Positions 8,523 through 16,260 of a stretch of 54,260 bases of DNA are shown piece by piece; within the stretch, counting starts at the first letter, position 1, and each line of letters starts with the position of its first letter. The notes under the pieces were generated by a model. That model did not search any database, had not been told where the DNA came from, and saw nothing but the letters and a program-made list of their open reading frames with translations. This DNA comes from Brevinema andersonii (GTDB taxonomy: Bacteria; Spirochaetota; DYKD01), in NCBI GenBank assembly GCA_020722765.1, contig DYKD01000014.1, positions 1-54,260 on the forward strand. The letters are read 5' to 3'. The translations under genes and the position numbers were made by a program.

Positions 8523-10481
8523 TCAATCCTTTTTAAAAACACCTTCCAGCCTGATATCCCTGCTTGATGAACCAACAAGAATCTTGTAACTCCCCTTCTC
8601 AGCTACCCAGTCATGATTAGCAATATCATAATATGAGAACGAACGTTCATCCAGCTTGATAGAAATTAGCTTCTTTTCACCAGGATCGAGAAAAACCTTG
8701 TCGAATCCTTTCAATTCCTTTTGTGGTCGTTCCACTTTCTGTTTCGGTGGAGCGATATAGAGCTGGGCGATTTCAGAACCTGGTACTTTACCAGTATTTT
8801 TAACAGTAAAACTTACAGTATTCCCATTGATTTCAAGATCTGAATATTCAAAAGTCGTGTAAGAGAGACCAAAACCAAATGGGAAAAGCGGCTCAATCCC
8901 ACGGGAATCAAAATGCCTGTACCCTGTAAATATCCCTTCCTTGTAATGCACATTATTCCGGGGAGACATATTGTCTGACAGTTCAGTATGAGCATAGATG
9001 GATTCTCCTTCAGGCAGATAATTCGCTGAACCTGCACAATCAGAAAACTTCTTTTCCATGGATATGGGAAGCTTTCCTGATGGATTCACATCTCCAAAAA
9101 AGATTTCTGCAAGAGCCACACTCCCATTTTCTCCAGGATACCATAAATGGACAAGACCAGAGACTTTTCCAATCCATGCTGACATATCCACATTCCCACC
9201 TGTAGTGAGCACAACTACAACTTTATCATGTTTACTGACAACTTCTCTTATTAACTGTTCCTGCTCAGGTGGCAATTCAAAAGGCCGATCCTTGAATTCA
9301 CCTTCCACTTCTGATGTAAAACCGACACAGATGATGACAACATCGCTCTTTTCAATTCCTGAAATATCCAGATTCATTTTTACAGAAGGAGCTATCCGAG
9401 TCATTCCTTCTTTTATACTGATGGGAGATGAAGCAGTGATATGTGCAGCACCTCCACCAGAATGAGGAGTTTGTTCAACAAAAGGGCCAAGCAAGGATAC
9501 TGTAGAATCTTTTTTCAAAGGCAATAGTGCATTCTTGTTTTTCAGAAGTACGATCCCTTCCCGCGCAGTCTTGAGAGCAATATCCGCATGAATCTGGCAC
9601 TTCCCTTTCCCATTCCCACGCTTCGCATCCTGCACATCAATCGCTTCAAGAACAAAAGCCAGAATCCTGTCTACCTTTTCATCAATCTCATTTTCTGTTA
9701 TGACCCCGTCATCAAGCAATGCTTTTACCATGTTTTGTTGGAAAGCCAGGTTCCCAGGCATATCCAGATGAAGACCGCTCTTGAGAGCCTTGTCAGTATG
9801 AAAAAGAGAGTGCCAGTCAGACATGACCAAGCCTTCAAATCCCCAATCCTTCTGCAATACATCCTTGATGAGCCATGCATTCTCTCCTGCATACTCACCA
9901 TTCACAAGATTGTAAGATGTCATAAGAGCTTTTACTTTAGCTTTCTTCACTGCTGCTTCGAATGCAGGGAAATAGATTTCCCGTAAAGTCCGTTCATCAA
10001 CAATGGCATTCCAGTTTTTCCTGTGCCAATCAGAATTGTTACATGCAAAATGCTTGACAGTCGCAGCGACGCCAGTCTCCTGCGCAGCTTCAATATAAGG
10101 GACCACCATCTCAGATGCCAGGAACGGGTCTTCCCCAAGATACTCGAAATTACGTCCACAAGTAGGCACCCTGTACATGTTCACGCCAGGACCGAGAAGC
10201 ACGTCAACACCTGCAGCAAGAAACTCTTCTGCAACTGCCTTGCCGTATTCAGAGGCAAGAGACCTATTCCAGGAAGCTGCAAGAGCAACAGATGCAGGAA
10301 AAGCCGTAGCTGGAATTTTCTTATCCCGTAACCCCATGGAGGCATCTGCCATCCGCGCAGACCTGATTCCGTGGTTCCAAAGGGGTTTTGTGAACATATA
10401 ATCAATGCCATTCATATATTCTATTTTTTCTTTGATAGTCAGCTTTTTCCTGACTTCTCTGGCTTTTTCAAGATAAGACAA
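8523..10481 (-). CDS. Glycoside hydrolase family 3 beta-glucosidase
   Basis: 652-residue GH3 enzyme, expected to release glucose from the non-reducing ends of beta-glucosides. The (beta/alpha)8 domain carries 'KHFACN' (143-148) and the nucleophile Asp222 in 'GLVMSDW'. The second alpha/beta domain follows (about 310-500) with 'VEGEFKDRPFELPPEQ'. A C-terminal fibronectin-III-like domain begins near residue 560 ('GSEIAQLYIAPPKQ'). No signal peptide, so it probably acts in the cytoplasm on imported oligosaccharides. The start is TTG at 10481, with GAAGGAG about 7 nt before it and no better ATG. No sugar transporter is adjacent; the nearest permeases are at 38.7 kb. The exact substrate is unknown. 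Confidence 0.92.
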   Translation of the reverse strand: MSYLEKAREVRKKLTIKEKIEYMNGIDYMFTKPLWNHGIRSARMADASMGLRDKKIPATAFPASVALAASWNRSLASEYGKAVAEEFLAAGVDVLLGPGVNMYRVPTCGRNFEYLGEDPFLASEMVVPYIEAAQETGVAATVKHFACNNSDWHRKNWNAIVDERTLREIYFPAFEAAVKKAKVKALMTSYNLVNGEYAGENAWLIKDVLQKDWGFEGLVMSDWHSLFHTDKALKSGLHLDMPGNLAFQQNMVKALLDDGVITENEIDEKVDRILAFVLEAIDVQDAKRGNGKGKCQIHADIALKTAREGIVLLKNKNALLPLKKDSTVSLLGPFVEQTPHSGGGAAHITASSPISIKEGMTRIAPSVKMNLDISGIEKSDVVIICVGFTSEVEGEFKDRPFELPPEQEQLIREVVSKHDKVVVVLTTGGNVDMSAWIGKVSGLVHLWYPGENGSVALAEIFFGDVNPSGKLPISMEKKFSDCAGSANYLPEGESIYAHTELSDNMSPRNNVHYKEGIFTGYRHFDSRGIEPLFPFGFGLSYTTFEYSDLEINGNTVSFTVKNTGKVPGSEIAQLYIAPPKQKVERPQKELKGFDKVFLDPGEKKLISIKLDERSFSYYDIANHDWVAEKGSYKILVGSSSRDIRLEGVFKKD

Positions 10482-10570
10482 TGTGAACTCCTTCGGTTCC
10501 TGGAAAAAATCAAATCATAAATGGCATGAAATATATATAACTTTTCAAGCTTTGGCAAAAATGAATTCTT

Positions 10571-10696
10571 TTTATCCGTTTTTGACAGATACGCTGCTGC
10601 AGTGAGTCCAGCCATGCCTCCACCAACAACCAGAACATCAGCAAAAATAATCCTATTCTCCAGCCTTAACCTCACAATCAAAATGAAAGATGACAT
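10571..10696 (-). pseudogene. Remnant of an FAD-dependent oxidoreductase (N-terminal stub)
   Basis: About 40 codons read 'RLENRIIFADVLVVGGGMAG' and then 'LTAAAYLSK', a clear beta-alpha-beta FAD/NAD-binding N-terminus with GGGMAG at about 10624-10607. The similarity stops abruptly at a lysine-rich tail, and the reading frame closes at 10439 within the start of the GH3 gene. An intact enzyme would need 300-500 more residues. I read it as a decayed fragment, not an expressed gene. Confidence 0.6.
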
Positions 10697-10854
10697 TATT
10701 GAGGATACAAATCATTGAAATAAAGATAAGAAATATCGGACATATTGTCAAACTATCCCCTAAAAAATCTTGAAAACAAAGGGAAAAATCATGAGAAAAA
10801 GTAATTTGAAATATTTGCCATTCCATAATTTTTTTAGTATTATTATCGCCGTTC

Positions 10855-10895
10855 TGATGGTGAATGGTAAAGAGTTGATAGTAAATGGTTGAAAG
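10855..10895. repeat. Imperfect tandem repeat of about 20 bp
   Basis: Two adjacent units, TGATGGTGAATGGTAAAGAG and TGATAGTAAATGGTTGAAAG, differ at a handful of positions. They belong to the gene-free stretch 10482-11161 and code for nothing recognisable. Confidence 0.5.
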
Positions 10896-10938
10896 ACAAC
10901 AAACTTGACGCTTTAAACCAGATATTGCCAGAACATCC

Positions 10939-11161
10939 CCAACCTTTGGTTGGGATAGCTCTTTCAATAATATCAATTATTGAAAGAGTGCCTCGGCAAA
11001 GCCGGGACGAATCTCCTCAATAAGGGGAGGTCGAAAAGATCGTACTTGAAAAACTGAAAGAACAGTTTTTCAAGCACAGCTCTTTCAACGATATCATGAA
11101 CTGAAATGCCAGTCCAATGGGAATTGGCCTTACATTTCAGTTCGCAAGAGTTGAAAGAGCT
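10939..11161. repeat. Cluster of inverted repeats upstream of the tRNA-Lys/Glu pair
   Basis: At least four strong dyads follow one another. (1) 10939-10955, CCCAACC-ttt-GGTTGGG. (2) 10960-10989, 13-bp arms around ATCA. (3) 11045-11074, 12-bp arms CTTGAAAAACTG/CAGTTTTTCAAG around AAAGAA. (4) 11078-11161, a nested structure with outer arms AGCTCTTTCAAC/GTTGAAAGAGCT and inner arms ACTGAAATG/CATTTCAGT. A 19-nt motif, AGCTCTTTCAAYRATATCA (17/19 identical), occurs at 10958 and 11078. The last dyad touches the first base of tRNA-Lys. None has a U-tract, so they are not simple terminators. They may be a REP-like or mobile-element remnant. Confidence 0.75.
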
Positions 11162-11234
11162 GGGCCGCTAGCTCAGTTGGTAGAGCAACGCCCTTTTAAG
11201 GCGTGGGTCGAAGGTTCGAACCCTTCGCGGCTCA
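11162..11234 (+). tRNA. tRNA-Lys (anticodon TTT)
   Basis: Complete cloverleaf of 73 nt: acceptor GGGCCGC/GCGGCTC, D-arm TAGCTCAGTTGGTAGAGCA, anticodon stem ACGCC/GGCGT enclosing CTTTTAA, T-loop GTTCGAA, discriminator A. CCA is not encoded. Eight nucleotides separate it from tRNA-Glu, so the two are processed from one transcript. Confidence 0.97.
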
Positions 11235-11242
11235 TATGTCAT

Positions 11243-11314
11243 GTCTCCATCGTCTAGCGGTCAGGACAGGGGCTTTTCAAGCCTCTAACCGGGGTTCGAT
11301 TCCCCGTGGGGACG
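11243..11314 (+). tRNA. tRNA-Glu (anticodon TTC)
   Basis: 72-nt cloverleaf with acceptor GTCTCCA/TGGGGAC (two G-U pairs), anticodon loop TTTTCAA, T-arm CGGGGTTCGATTCCCCG and discriminator G. No encoded CCA. A rho-independent terminator follows directly. Confidence 0.96.
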
Positions 11315-11319
11315 CGGGT

Positions 11320-11355
11320 AAGCCACTTTCGCCTTGTGCTGAAGTGGCTTTTTTT
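11320..11355 (+). terminator. Rho-independent terminator of the tRNA-Lys/Glu transcript
   Basis: Stem AAGCCACTT (11320-11328) pairs with AAGTGGCTT (11342-11350), followed by a run of T to 11355. Confidence 0.85.
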
Positions 11356-11392
11356 GTAACTTTTGACTCCGTATAAACTTCATACTATCTTA

Positions 11393-11554
11393 TCCTTATA
11401 CTCTTTTTTACTCGGAGAACCAGTTGAAAATCAATTTTTATCAGTTGCAGGCTCTATCCCTGTCTATGAACCCCGCAATGAACCTTGGAAAATGAGATCA
11501 GCAATGATCACTGACCCTGAAGGAAACCTGATTGAAATTAGTTCGGATTTTTAG
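11393..11554 (+). pseudogene. C-terminal remnant of a VOC-family (glyoxalase-like) protein
   Basis: The last codons read 'AMITDPEGNLIEISSDF', a typical VOC-fold C-terminal strand with its metal-ligand glutamate. Upstream, 'LYSFLLGEPVE' resembles the short-helix region. Only about 50 of the usual 120-150 residues remain, and no start or ribosome site fits. The frame begins within 40 nt of the tRNA terminator. I read it as a 5'-truncated gene; a small expressed peptide is possible but unlikely. Confidence 0.55.
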
Positions 11555-11571
11555 AAACAGGAGACATTCGA

Positions 11572-12906
11572 ATGAAAATTCCACTCATAAGGCACGACAG
11601 CAGAATCAGGATGGTATGGGATGTGCTTATGGTGTTCGCAGTCTTCTACACTGCACTTCTCATTCCCTACAGGATGATATCAGGTGTAGACCCTTTTGAC
11701 TTCACCTATTGGATAATCACAATCATCTTCTGTTCTGACATCATCATCAATTTCAATACACAACTCCGTGTCAAAGTGACTCTCCTCACAGACAGGAAAT
11801 CTATTGCAAAACAGTATCTTAAGTCATGGTTCATCCCGGATTTCATGGCAGCCTTTCCCTTTGCTCCCCTGATGTTACTTATTCTTGGCATCCAAGCCTC
11901 TGGCTCCATATTAATACAAATCCTGATGATGCTCAGACTCCTCCGCCTCCTAAAACTTTTTAAAGTCACAGAAACTTTCAAGGAACTTCAGGAAATCGTG
12001 AGTCTCCCCCCAGCACTCATGCGTCTCAGCATTTTCCTTTTCTGGTTCGCACTTATTGCACACTATATGGCACTCGGATGGATCGTCATCGGTGCATCAG
12101 AAGTACATAGGTCTTTCTTTGACCAGTACTTGCGCAGCCTCTACTGGTGTATCACAACAATAGCAACAATCGGTTATGGAGATTATGCTCCCAACAAGGA
12201 GAGCAACATCCAGATTATTTACACCATGATAGTCCAAGTTCTCGGTGTAGGCATGTATTCCTACATCATCGGTAATGTAGCCACCTTGATTGTAAACATC
12301 GATACAGCAAGAGCGGATTTCCTTGCACGCATGGAACAGATCCGCAACTTCATGCGCCTAAAAAAAATACCAACACAGACACAGAACCGAGTCAAGAACT
12401 ATTACAATTACATCTGGGAAACAAGGCGCAGCATCTCCAAGAATGATCTTCTGTCCGAAATGCCCCACACACTACGCATGGAAATCTCTCTTTTCCTTAA
12501 CAGGGAAATCTTGCAAAAAGTCCCTCTCTTCAACAATGAAAGCGAGGTGTTCGTCCATGAGGTCATTGAATTGCTTGAACCACTGGTTTTCCTGCCTGGA
12601 GATATGATCATAAGACAGGGAGAGTTTGGAGACTGCATGTATTTCCTAAGCTCTGGAGAAGCGGAAATACAAGTGAACAATACGTTCATAACAACACTTT
12701 TTTCAGGATCTCCTTTTGGAGAGACGGCCCTGATTCAGGGAGAAAAGAGGAACGCCTCAGTACTGGCACTGACTTACTGTGACGTTTTCAGGTTGTCAAA
12801 ACATAATTTTGATATTCTCAGGGAGAAATATCCGGAGTTTAATAGGAAAGTCAAAGATATTGCTGAACAACGAAGCAAAGAAATCGCAGAACGGAACAAA
12901 TCCTAG
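11572..12906 (+). CDS. Cyclic-nucleotide-gated potassium channel (SthK/LliK-like)
   Basis: 444-residue six-transmembrane channel of the inner membrane. Segments S1-S4 span about residues 18-130, with an Arg/Lys-bearing S4-like helix ('LRLLRLLKLFKV'). The pore helix and K+-selective filter read 'TTIATIGYGDY' (about 196-206). A C-linker leads to a cyclic-nucleotide-binding domain (about 325-430) whose phosphate cassette is 'FGETALIQGEKRNAS', with the Glu and Arg that bind the ribose and phosphate. Architecture and length match SthK of Spirochaeta thermophila and LliK of Leptospira. AGGAG lies 10 nt before the ATG. It shares the 4 bp CTAG with the convergent OmpA-family gene. No cyclase is encoded nearby. 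Confidence 0.92.
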   Translation: MKIPLIRHDSRIRMVWDVLMVFAVFYTALLIPYRMISGVDPFDFTYWIITIIFCSDIIINFNTQLRVKVTLLTDRKSIAKQYLKSWFIPDFMAAFPFAPLMLLILGIQASGSILIQILMMLRLLRLLKLFKVTETFKELQEIVSLPPALMRLSIFLFWFALIAHYMALGWIVIGASEVHRSFFDQYLRSLYWCITTIATIGYGDYAPNKESNIQIIYTMIVQVLGVGMYSYIIGNVATLIVNIDTARADFLARMEQIRNFMRLKKIPTQTQNRVKNYYNYIWETRRSISKNDLLSEMPHTLRMEISLFLNREILQKVPLFNNESEVFVHEVIELLEPLVFLPGDMIIRQGEFGDCMYFLSSGEAEIQVNNTFITTLFSGSPFGETALIQGEKRNASVLALTYCDVFRLSKHNFDILREKYPEFNRKVKDIAEQRSKEIAERNKS

Positions 12907-14408
12907 TCTGAAATGACCTCGAACTCAGTCCTGCGATTCTGTTCCCGGCCTTCTGCTGTGCTGTTATCTGCCACAGGTTTTGATGATCCCATACCTTTGG
13001 TCTGCAGCCGGCTCTGGTCACATCCCTGATTGACTAGATATTCCTTGACTGCAAGAGCGCGCTTGCTTGAAAGTTCCATAGGATCCTGGCGTTGGTCAGG
13101 AGTATCTGCCACGTGCCCTGTAATGAGAAACTTCAATGTTGGATTAGATTTCAATATGTCAGATACACGCCTCAGCGCAGGAATAGAATCATTCCGCAAG
13201 ATTGCAGAGTCAGGATCGAAATAGATCGTTGGAATGACAAGCACTTCCCCTTTTGTCAATGGATTAAGACCAAAATCAAGGTTCGTCACAGTCGTGGAAG
13301 AGAGTTCTTTTTTATCCATGCGTTTTGAAAGGAAAAGAAATCCTTCTTTCTCAACTGTAAAGGAATAATCCGAGCCTCCGGGAAGAGTGATGCTATATTT
13401 CCCATTCTTCCTGTCACTCTGCGTCCCCATCTTTTTGTTGCTTGCACCGAAAACCTCAACAATAATATCTGCATCAAGAGGTTCCCCTGTTTTTGCATTT
13501 GTCACACGGCCTTGCAAGGTAAGAGCAGGAGTCATGACTGACTGTAAAACGTTCATTCCAAAAAGGTCATATTTTAGATTTCCATTTCCCCTTTGTGCGA
13601 CAACCAGTTTCTTCCCTGTAATATCAAAACTGAAATAGGCTTCATCAAATTGCGAATTGACATGTGAAAGGTTTGATATTTTTGACCAGGAAGAAGTGCG
13701 ATCCGATCTTTGTACACGCCAAAGGTCATAACCCCCTTTTCCACCTTCACGCTTCGAAGAAAAAATCAAAGTCCGGTTGTCTGCAAGGATACGTGGAGCA
13801 CTGTCAATCTTCCCAAGATTGACAGGAGCAGGCAAAGCTTCAGGAACCTGCCATCCTTCATCATCCAGTTCGGACTTCATGATTTTTATCTTCGAGTCAT
13901 CCACCATGCGGCGCGCCATGTCAACTGGGGAACGGCAAAAATAGAGCTCCAAATTATCAGAGGAGAGTGACGGCATTTTTTCTGAATCCGCAGTATTGAC
14001 AGGAGAGCCAAGATTCAGAGGCGCACTCCACCCGTTCGCTGTAATCAACGAGATGTAAAGGTCTCCTGCACCAGCTCCCCCATCACGGTCAGATGAGAAA
14101 AGCAAGCCACGTCCATCATGTGTGAAGCAAGGTTGTTGATCATGATAGGGAGAGTTGAGTACACGCATGTTTACAGGCAGAGACCACTTCCCATTAGAGA
14201 AGACAGAAAACCAAAGATCCTGATCACCCAAACCGCCAGATCTATCCGAAGAGAATACAATCGTTTTGCCATCCGGACTCAATGTAGGAGAGAATTCCTG
14301 GTTCGGAGTATTCAATTCAATGATTGGACTGAGGTTCTGCTGTTGAGCCATTAGTAATGATTGCAATAAGCAGATTAGAAGAAAATAGAAAGTGATAATC
14401 TGGCGCAC
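12903..14408 (-). CDS. PD40 beta-propeller / OmpA-like peptidoglycan-binding protein
   Basis: 501 residues with a signal peptide (about 1-21, 'ITFYFLLICLLQSLLMAQ'). Residues 30-290 hold a series of WD40-like PD40 blades ('FSPTLSPDGKTIVFSSDRSGG', each blade with Asp-Gly and SSDR). Next comes a carboxypeptidase-regulatory-like Ig fold (about 295-370, 'LQGRVTNAKTGEPLDADI'). The C-terminal OmpA domain (390-501) has 'IYFDPDSAILR' and 'NRRTEFEV', typical of meso-diaminopimelate or ornithine contact. It should anchor in the outer envelope and touch peptidoglycan. GTG start at 14408 with TAAGGAG 6 nt upstream. Similar proteins accompany secretion and motility in Bacteroidota; the role here is unknown. 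Confidence 0.88.
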   Translation of the reverse strand: MRQIITFYFLLICLLQSLLMAQQQNLSPIIELNTPNQEFSPTLSPDGKTIVFSSDRSGGLGDQDLWFSVFSNGKWSLPVNMRVLNSPYHDQQPCFTHDGRGLLFSSDRDGGAGAGDLYISLITANGWSAPLNLGSPVNTADSEKMPSLSSDNLELYFCRSPVDMARRMVDDSKIKIMKSELDDEGWQVPEALPAPVNLGKIDSAPRILADNRTLIFSSKREGGKGGYDLWRVQRSDRTSSWSKISNLSHVNSQFDEAYFSFDITGKKLVVAQRGNGNLKYDLFGMNVLQSVMTPALTLQGRVTNAKTGEPLDADIIVEVFGASNKKMGTQSDRKNGKYSITLPGGSDYSFTVEKEGFLFLSKRMDKKELSSTTVTNLDFGLNPLTKGEVLVIPTIYFDPDSAILRNDSIPALRRVSDILKSNPTLKFLITGHVADTPDQRQDPMELSSKRALAVKEYLVNQGCDQSRLQTKGMGSSKPVADNSTAEGREQNRRTEFEVISD

Positions 14409-14576
14409 AGGACACTCCTTAATAGGTTATAAGATAGATATCTGTAACTTTTTTGTTGCTTTGTTAACATAGAGTTAATAGTGATTTGAAAATATATGAA
14501 AACCCTATTTCTCGGGATACCTACTTTTCTCAAAACAAGACTTTCACAAAATTGATGAAATACTGTAAGATGAATC

Positions 14577-14596
14577 AGAACCGTCCCCATAATTCC
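14577..14596. repeat. 20-bp direct repeat, left copy (flanks the DUF362 gene)
   Basis: AGAACCGTCCCCATAATTCC; 18 of 20 bases match the copy at 15848-15867 in the same orientation. It ends 2 nt from the DUF362 stop codon. The core GAACCGTCCC resembles the GGGACGGTTC palindromic units often seen near REP-associated Y1 transposases, but no transposase is present here. Confidence 0.65.
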
Positions 14597-14597
14597 G

Positions 14598-15710
14598 TCA
14601 ATCCCCCACCTTCACAAGTTCATATTTCTGTGAACCGAGCCCGATTTTCTCAGCGTAGTCCAACCCTATTCGCCAATCCGTATGAGGCTGAGCTAAGGTG
14701 AACTTATCGTGTTTCTCACCTTCCTTAATCTGGTCACCAATACAACTCGATTTAATAGGCATCGCCTGATTGATGAGATCTACAGCAGCCCGATCTATGG
14801 CCACAGGATCGAAAGAAGCGAGAATCCCAATATCTGGCGCGATAGGTTGGTCGTTCGTGTTCCAACAATCACAATTGGGAGATATATTCATCAGGAAACT
14901 GACATGGAAATGGACCTTATCCTTTATGACAGCCTGGGTGTATTCGGCAATTTTCTCATGCACATCTTTCCCATCCCATTCAGGAATAGCTGAATCGTAG
15001 AGACAGACTGCCACGCACTGACCACAACCTACACATTTATCGTAATTTATGACTGCTTTTCTCTCCGCATCGAGTTTGACAGCATCATGCGCACAGTTCT
15101 TGACACAGAGTCCACAACTGGTGCACTTCTCCCTCTGGATTTTTGGTTTCGAACTCGAGTGAAGTTCCAGCTTCCCGCCAATAGAAGCAGATCCCATACC
15201 GAGATTCTTGAGACATCCCCCCAATCCGGTCAGTTCATGCCCTTTCACATGTGTGAGGGAGATGATAACATCCGCATCGGCAATGGCTGAACCGATCTTC
15301 GCAGTCTTACAATTCTTTCCATGAATCTCTATCTCACGATAATCGGTTCCCTTAACGCCATCCGCTATGATAACATTGCAACCAGCACTGAAGGCATTGA
15401 AACCGTTTTCAAGAGCACTCTGAAGATGGTCGACAGCATTGGAGCGACGCCCTTTATAGAGGGTGTTGGCATCTGTGAGATAGACGTAGGCCCCTTGCGA
15501 TTGGAGAACTTTGGCTATACGCGCAGCGTAATTTGGTCGAATATAAGCCAAATTTCCAGGTTCACCAAAATGAATCTTCAGAGCTGTAAATTTCTTCTTA
15601 AGGTCAATTGTGAGGATGCCCGCTTTCTTGATAAGCAGCTCAAGCTTATCGAGAAGATTCTGTTGGGCTGTGGCACGAAGACCTGTGAAATAGACTTTGG
15701 AAAGCTCCAT
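14598..15710 (-). CDS. DUF362 protein with two [4Fe-4S] clusters
   Basis: 370-residue DUF362 family protein, cytoplasmic, of unknown enzymatic role. The DUF362 core (about 40-185) contains 'HFGEPGN' and 'SLTHVKGHELTGLGG'. Two bacterial ferredoxin motifs follow: Cys196/199/202/206 and Cys226/229/232/236, each ending the series with the usual downstream Cys for the partner cluster. The remaining DUF362 part has 'NCDCWNTNDQPIAPDIG', which is characteristic. ATG 15710 has GAGGTG 5 nt upstream. It is a lone gene between 20-bp direct repeats and next to a GC-rich structured element, so acquisition by transfer is plausible. Confidence 0.9.
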   Translation of the reverse strand: MELSKVYFTGLRATAQQNLLDKLELLIKKAGILTIDLKKKFTALKIHFGEPGNLAYIRPNYAARIAKVLQSQGAYVYLTDANTLYKGRRSNAVDHLQSALENGFNAFSAGCNVIIADGVKGTDYREIEIHGKNCKTAKIGSAIADADVIISLTHVKGHELTGLGGCLKNLGMGSASIGGKLELHSSSKPKIQREKCTSCGLCVKNCAHDAVKLDAERKAVINYDKCVGCGQCVAVCLYDSAIPEWDGKDVHEKIAEYTQAVIKDKVHFHVSFLMNISPNCDCWNTNDQPIAPDIGILASFDPVAIDRAAVDLINQAMPIKSSCIGDQIKEGEKHDKFTLAQPHTDWRIGLDYAEKIGLGSQKYELVKVGD

Positions 15711-15847
15711 GAAAACACCTCATTTTTTTTGAATATTTATAGTAAAGAATATACTTAACCGATTATGATTTGTCCATTACTAAAAGGATTTCTTGATAGT
15801 GGCACTTCACCTAATCATAAACCTCCTCTCAGCTTGCAACCATTTTG

Positions 15848-15867
15848 AGAACCGTCCCTATAAATCC
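15848..15867. repeat. 20-bp direct repeat, right copy
   Basis: AGAACCGTCCCTATAAATCC, 18/20 identical to 14577-14596. The interval between the copies holds only the DUF362 gene and its upstream region. Confidence 0.65.
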
Positions 15868-15886
15868 ATTCTCTAAATCCATTCTC
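15861..15886. repeat. Perfect 13-bp tandem duplication
   Basis: TAAATCCATTCTC occurs twice head-to-tail (15861-15873 and 15874-15886), partly overlapping the right 20-bp repeat. Confidence 0.85.
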
Positions 15887-15887
15887 T

Positions 15888-16046
15888 TAAGCGCGGAGGG
15901 CCGTTTCAGCCGGAATATAGGAACAGAACGGAGGCTTGGCACGGTGGCTACGCTCACCATCCGTGCCGAGACCCCGGACAATAGTAACACCACGGCTGAA
16001 ATCGACCGGAGCGCACCGCTGCCCTGCGAAAGCTGGGCAAGCGGTG
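15888..16046. other. GC-rich structured element, possible ncRNA or mobile-element end
   Basis: This 160-bp block is much richer in G+C than its surroundings and holds three nested or tandem hairpins. The outer pair is TTTCAGCCG (15904-15912) with CGGCTGAAA (15993-16001). Inside it, GGCACGGTGG (15938-15947) pairs with CCATCCGTGCC (15957-15967). A separate hairpin, CACCGCT-GCCC...GGGC-AGCGGTG (16014-16046), is capped by GC-GAAA-GC, a GNRA tetraloop. Open frames exist on both strands but match no protein and probably reflect the composition. It does not look like RNase P RNA, tmRNA, 6S or SRP RNA as far as I can tell by eye. The stretch 15711-15847 before it holds nothing else I can recognise. 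Confidence 0.55.
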
Positions 16047-16111
16047 AATAATGGATACCTAGCACCTTGAGGTTACCTAAAAAAAATGGGGGGGTGCAAA
16101 AATAAAAAAAC

Positions 16112-16140
16112 TTGACATCCTATTAAAAATCATTATTTTA
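16112..16140 (+). promoter_or_regulatory. Promoter of tRNA-Asp
   Basis: A perfect -35 box TTGACA (16112-16117) is followed 17 nt later by the A/T-rich hexamer ATTTTA (16135-16140); TTTTAT one base further is an alternative. The mature tRNA starts 40 nt downstream. Confidence 0.65.
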
Positions 16141-16179
16141 TAGTCCAATAATCTAAAAGGCGCAAGCCTGAAGATGAAC

Positions 16180-16253
16180 GGGCTGGTAGTTCAACTGGTT
16201 AGAGCACTGGATTGTCGATCCAGAAGTTGCGAGTTCGAGTCTCGTCCAGCCCG
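16180..16253 (+). tRNA. tRNA-Asp (anticodon GTC)
   Basis: 74-nt cloverleaf with acceptor GGGCTGG/CCAGCCC, D-arm with GGTTAGAGCA, anticodon stem CTGGA/TCCAG around TTGTCGA, T-loop GTTCGAG and discriminator G. CCA is not encoded. Confidence 0.96.
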
Positions 16254-16260
16254 AAAAACC

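Noticed and set aside
8516-8531. Short AAGGA/TCCTT hairpin between glyS and the GH3 gene as a terminator
   Set aside because: Five base pairs with a 6-nt loop is too weak to call.
10439-10696. FAD-binding 85-codon frame as an intact small gene
   Set aside because: Only the first beta-alpha-beta unit is present, the rest of the frame is unrelated sequence and it overlaps the GH3 start, so it is listed as a remnant.
10909-10940. TTGACG near 10909 as promoter of the tRNA-Lys/Glu operon
   Set aside because: No acceptable -10 hexamer lies 16-18 nt downstream, so the tRNA promoter remains unidentified.
15829-16065. Open frames on both strands across the GC-rich element
   Set aside because: Both are free of stops because of the high GC content and palindromes. 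Neither shows a protein motif or ribosome site, so the block is treated as structured DNA/RNA.
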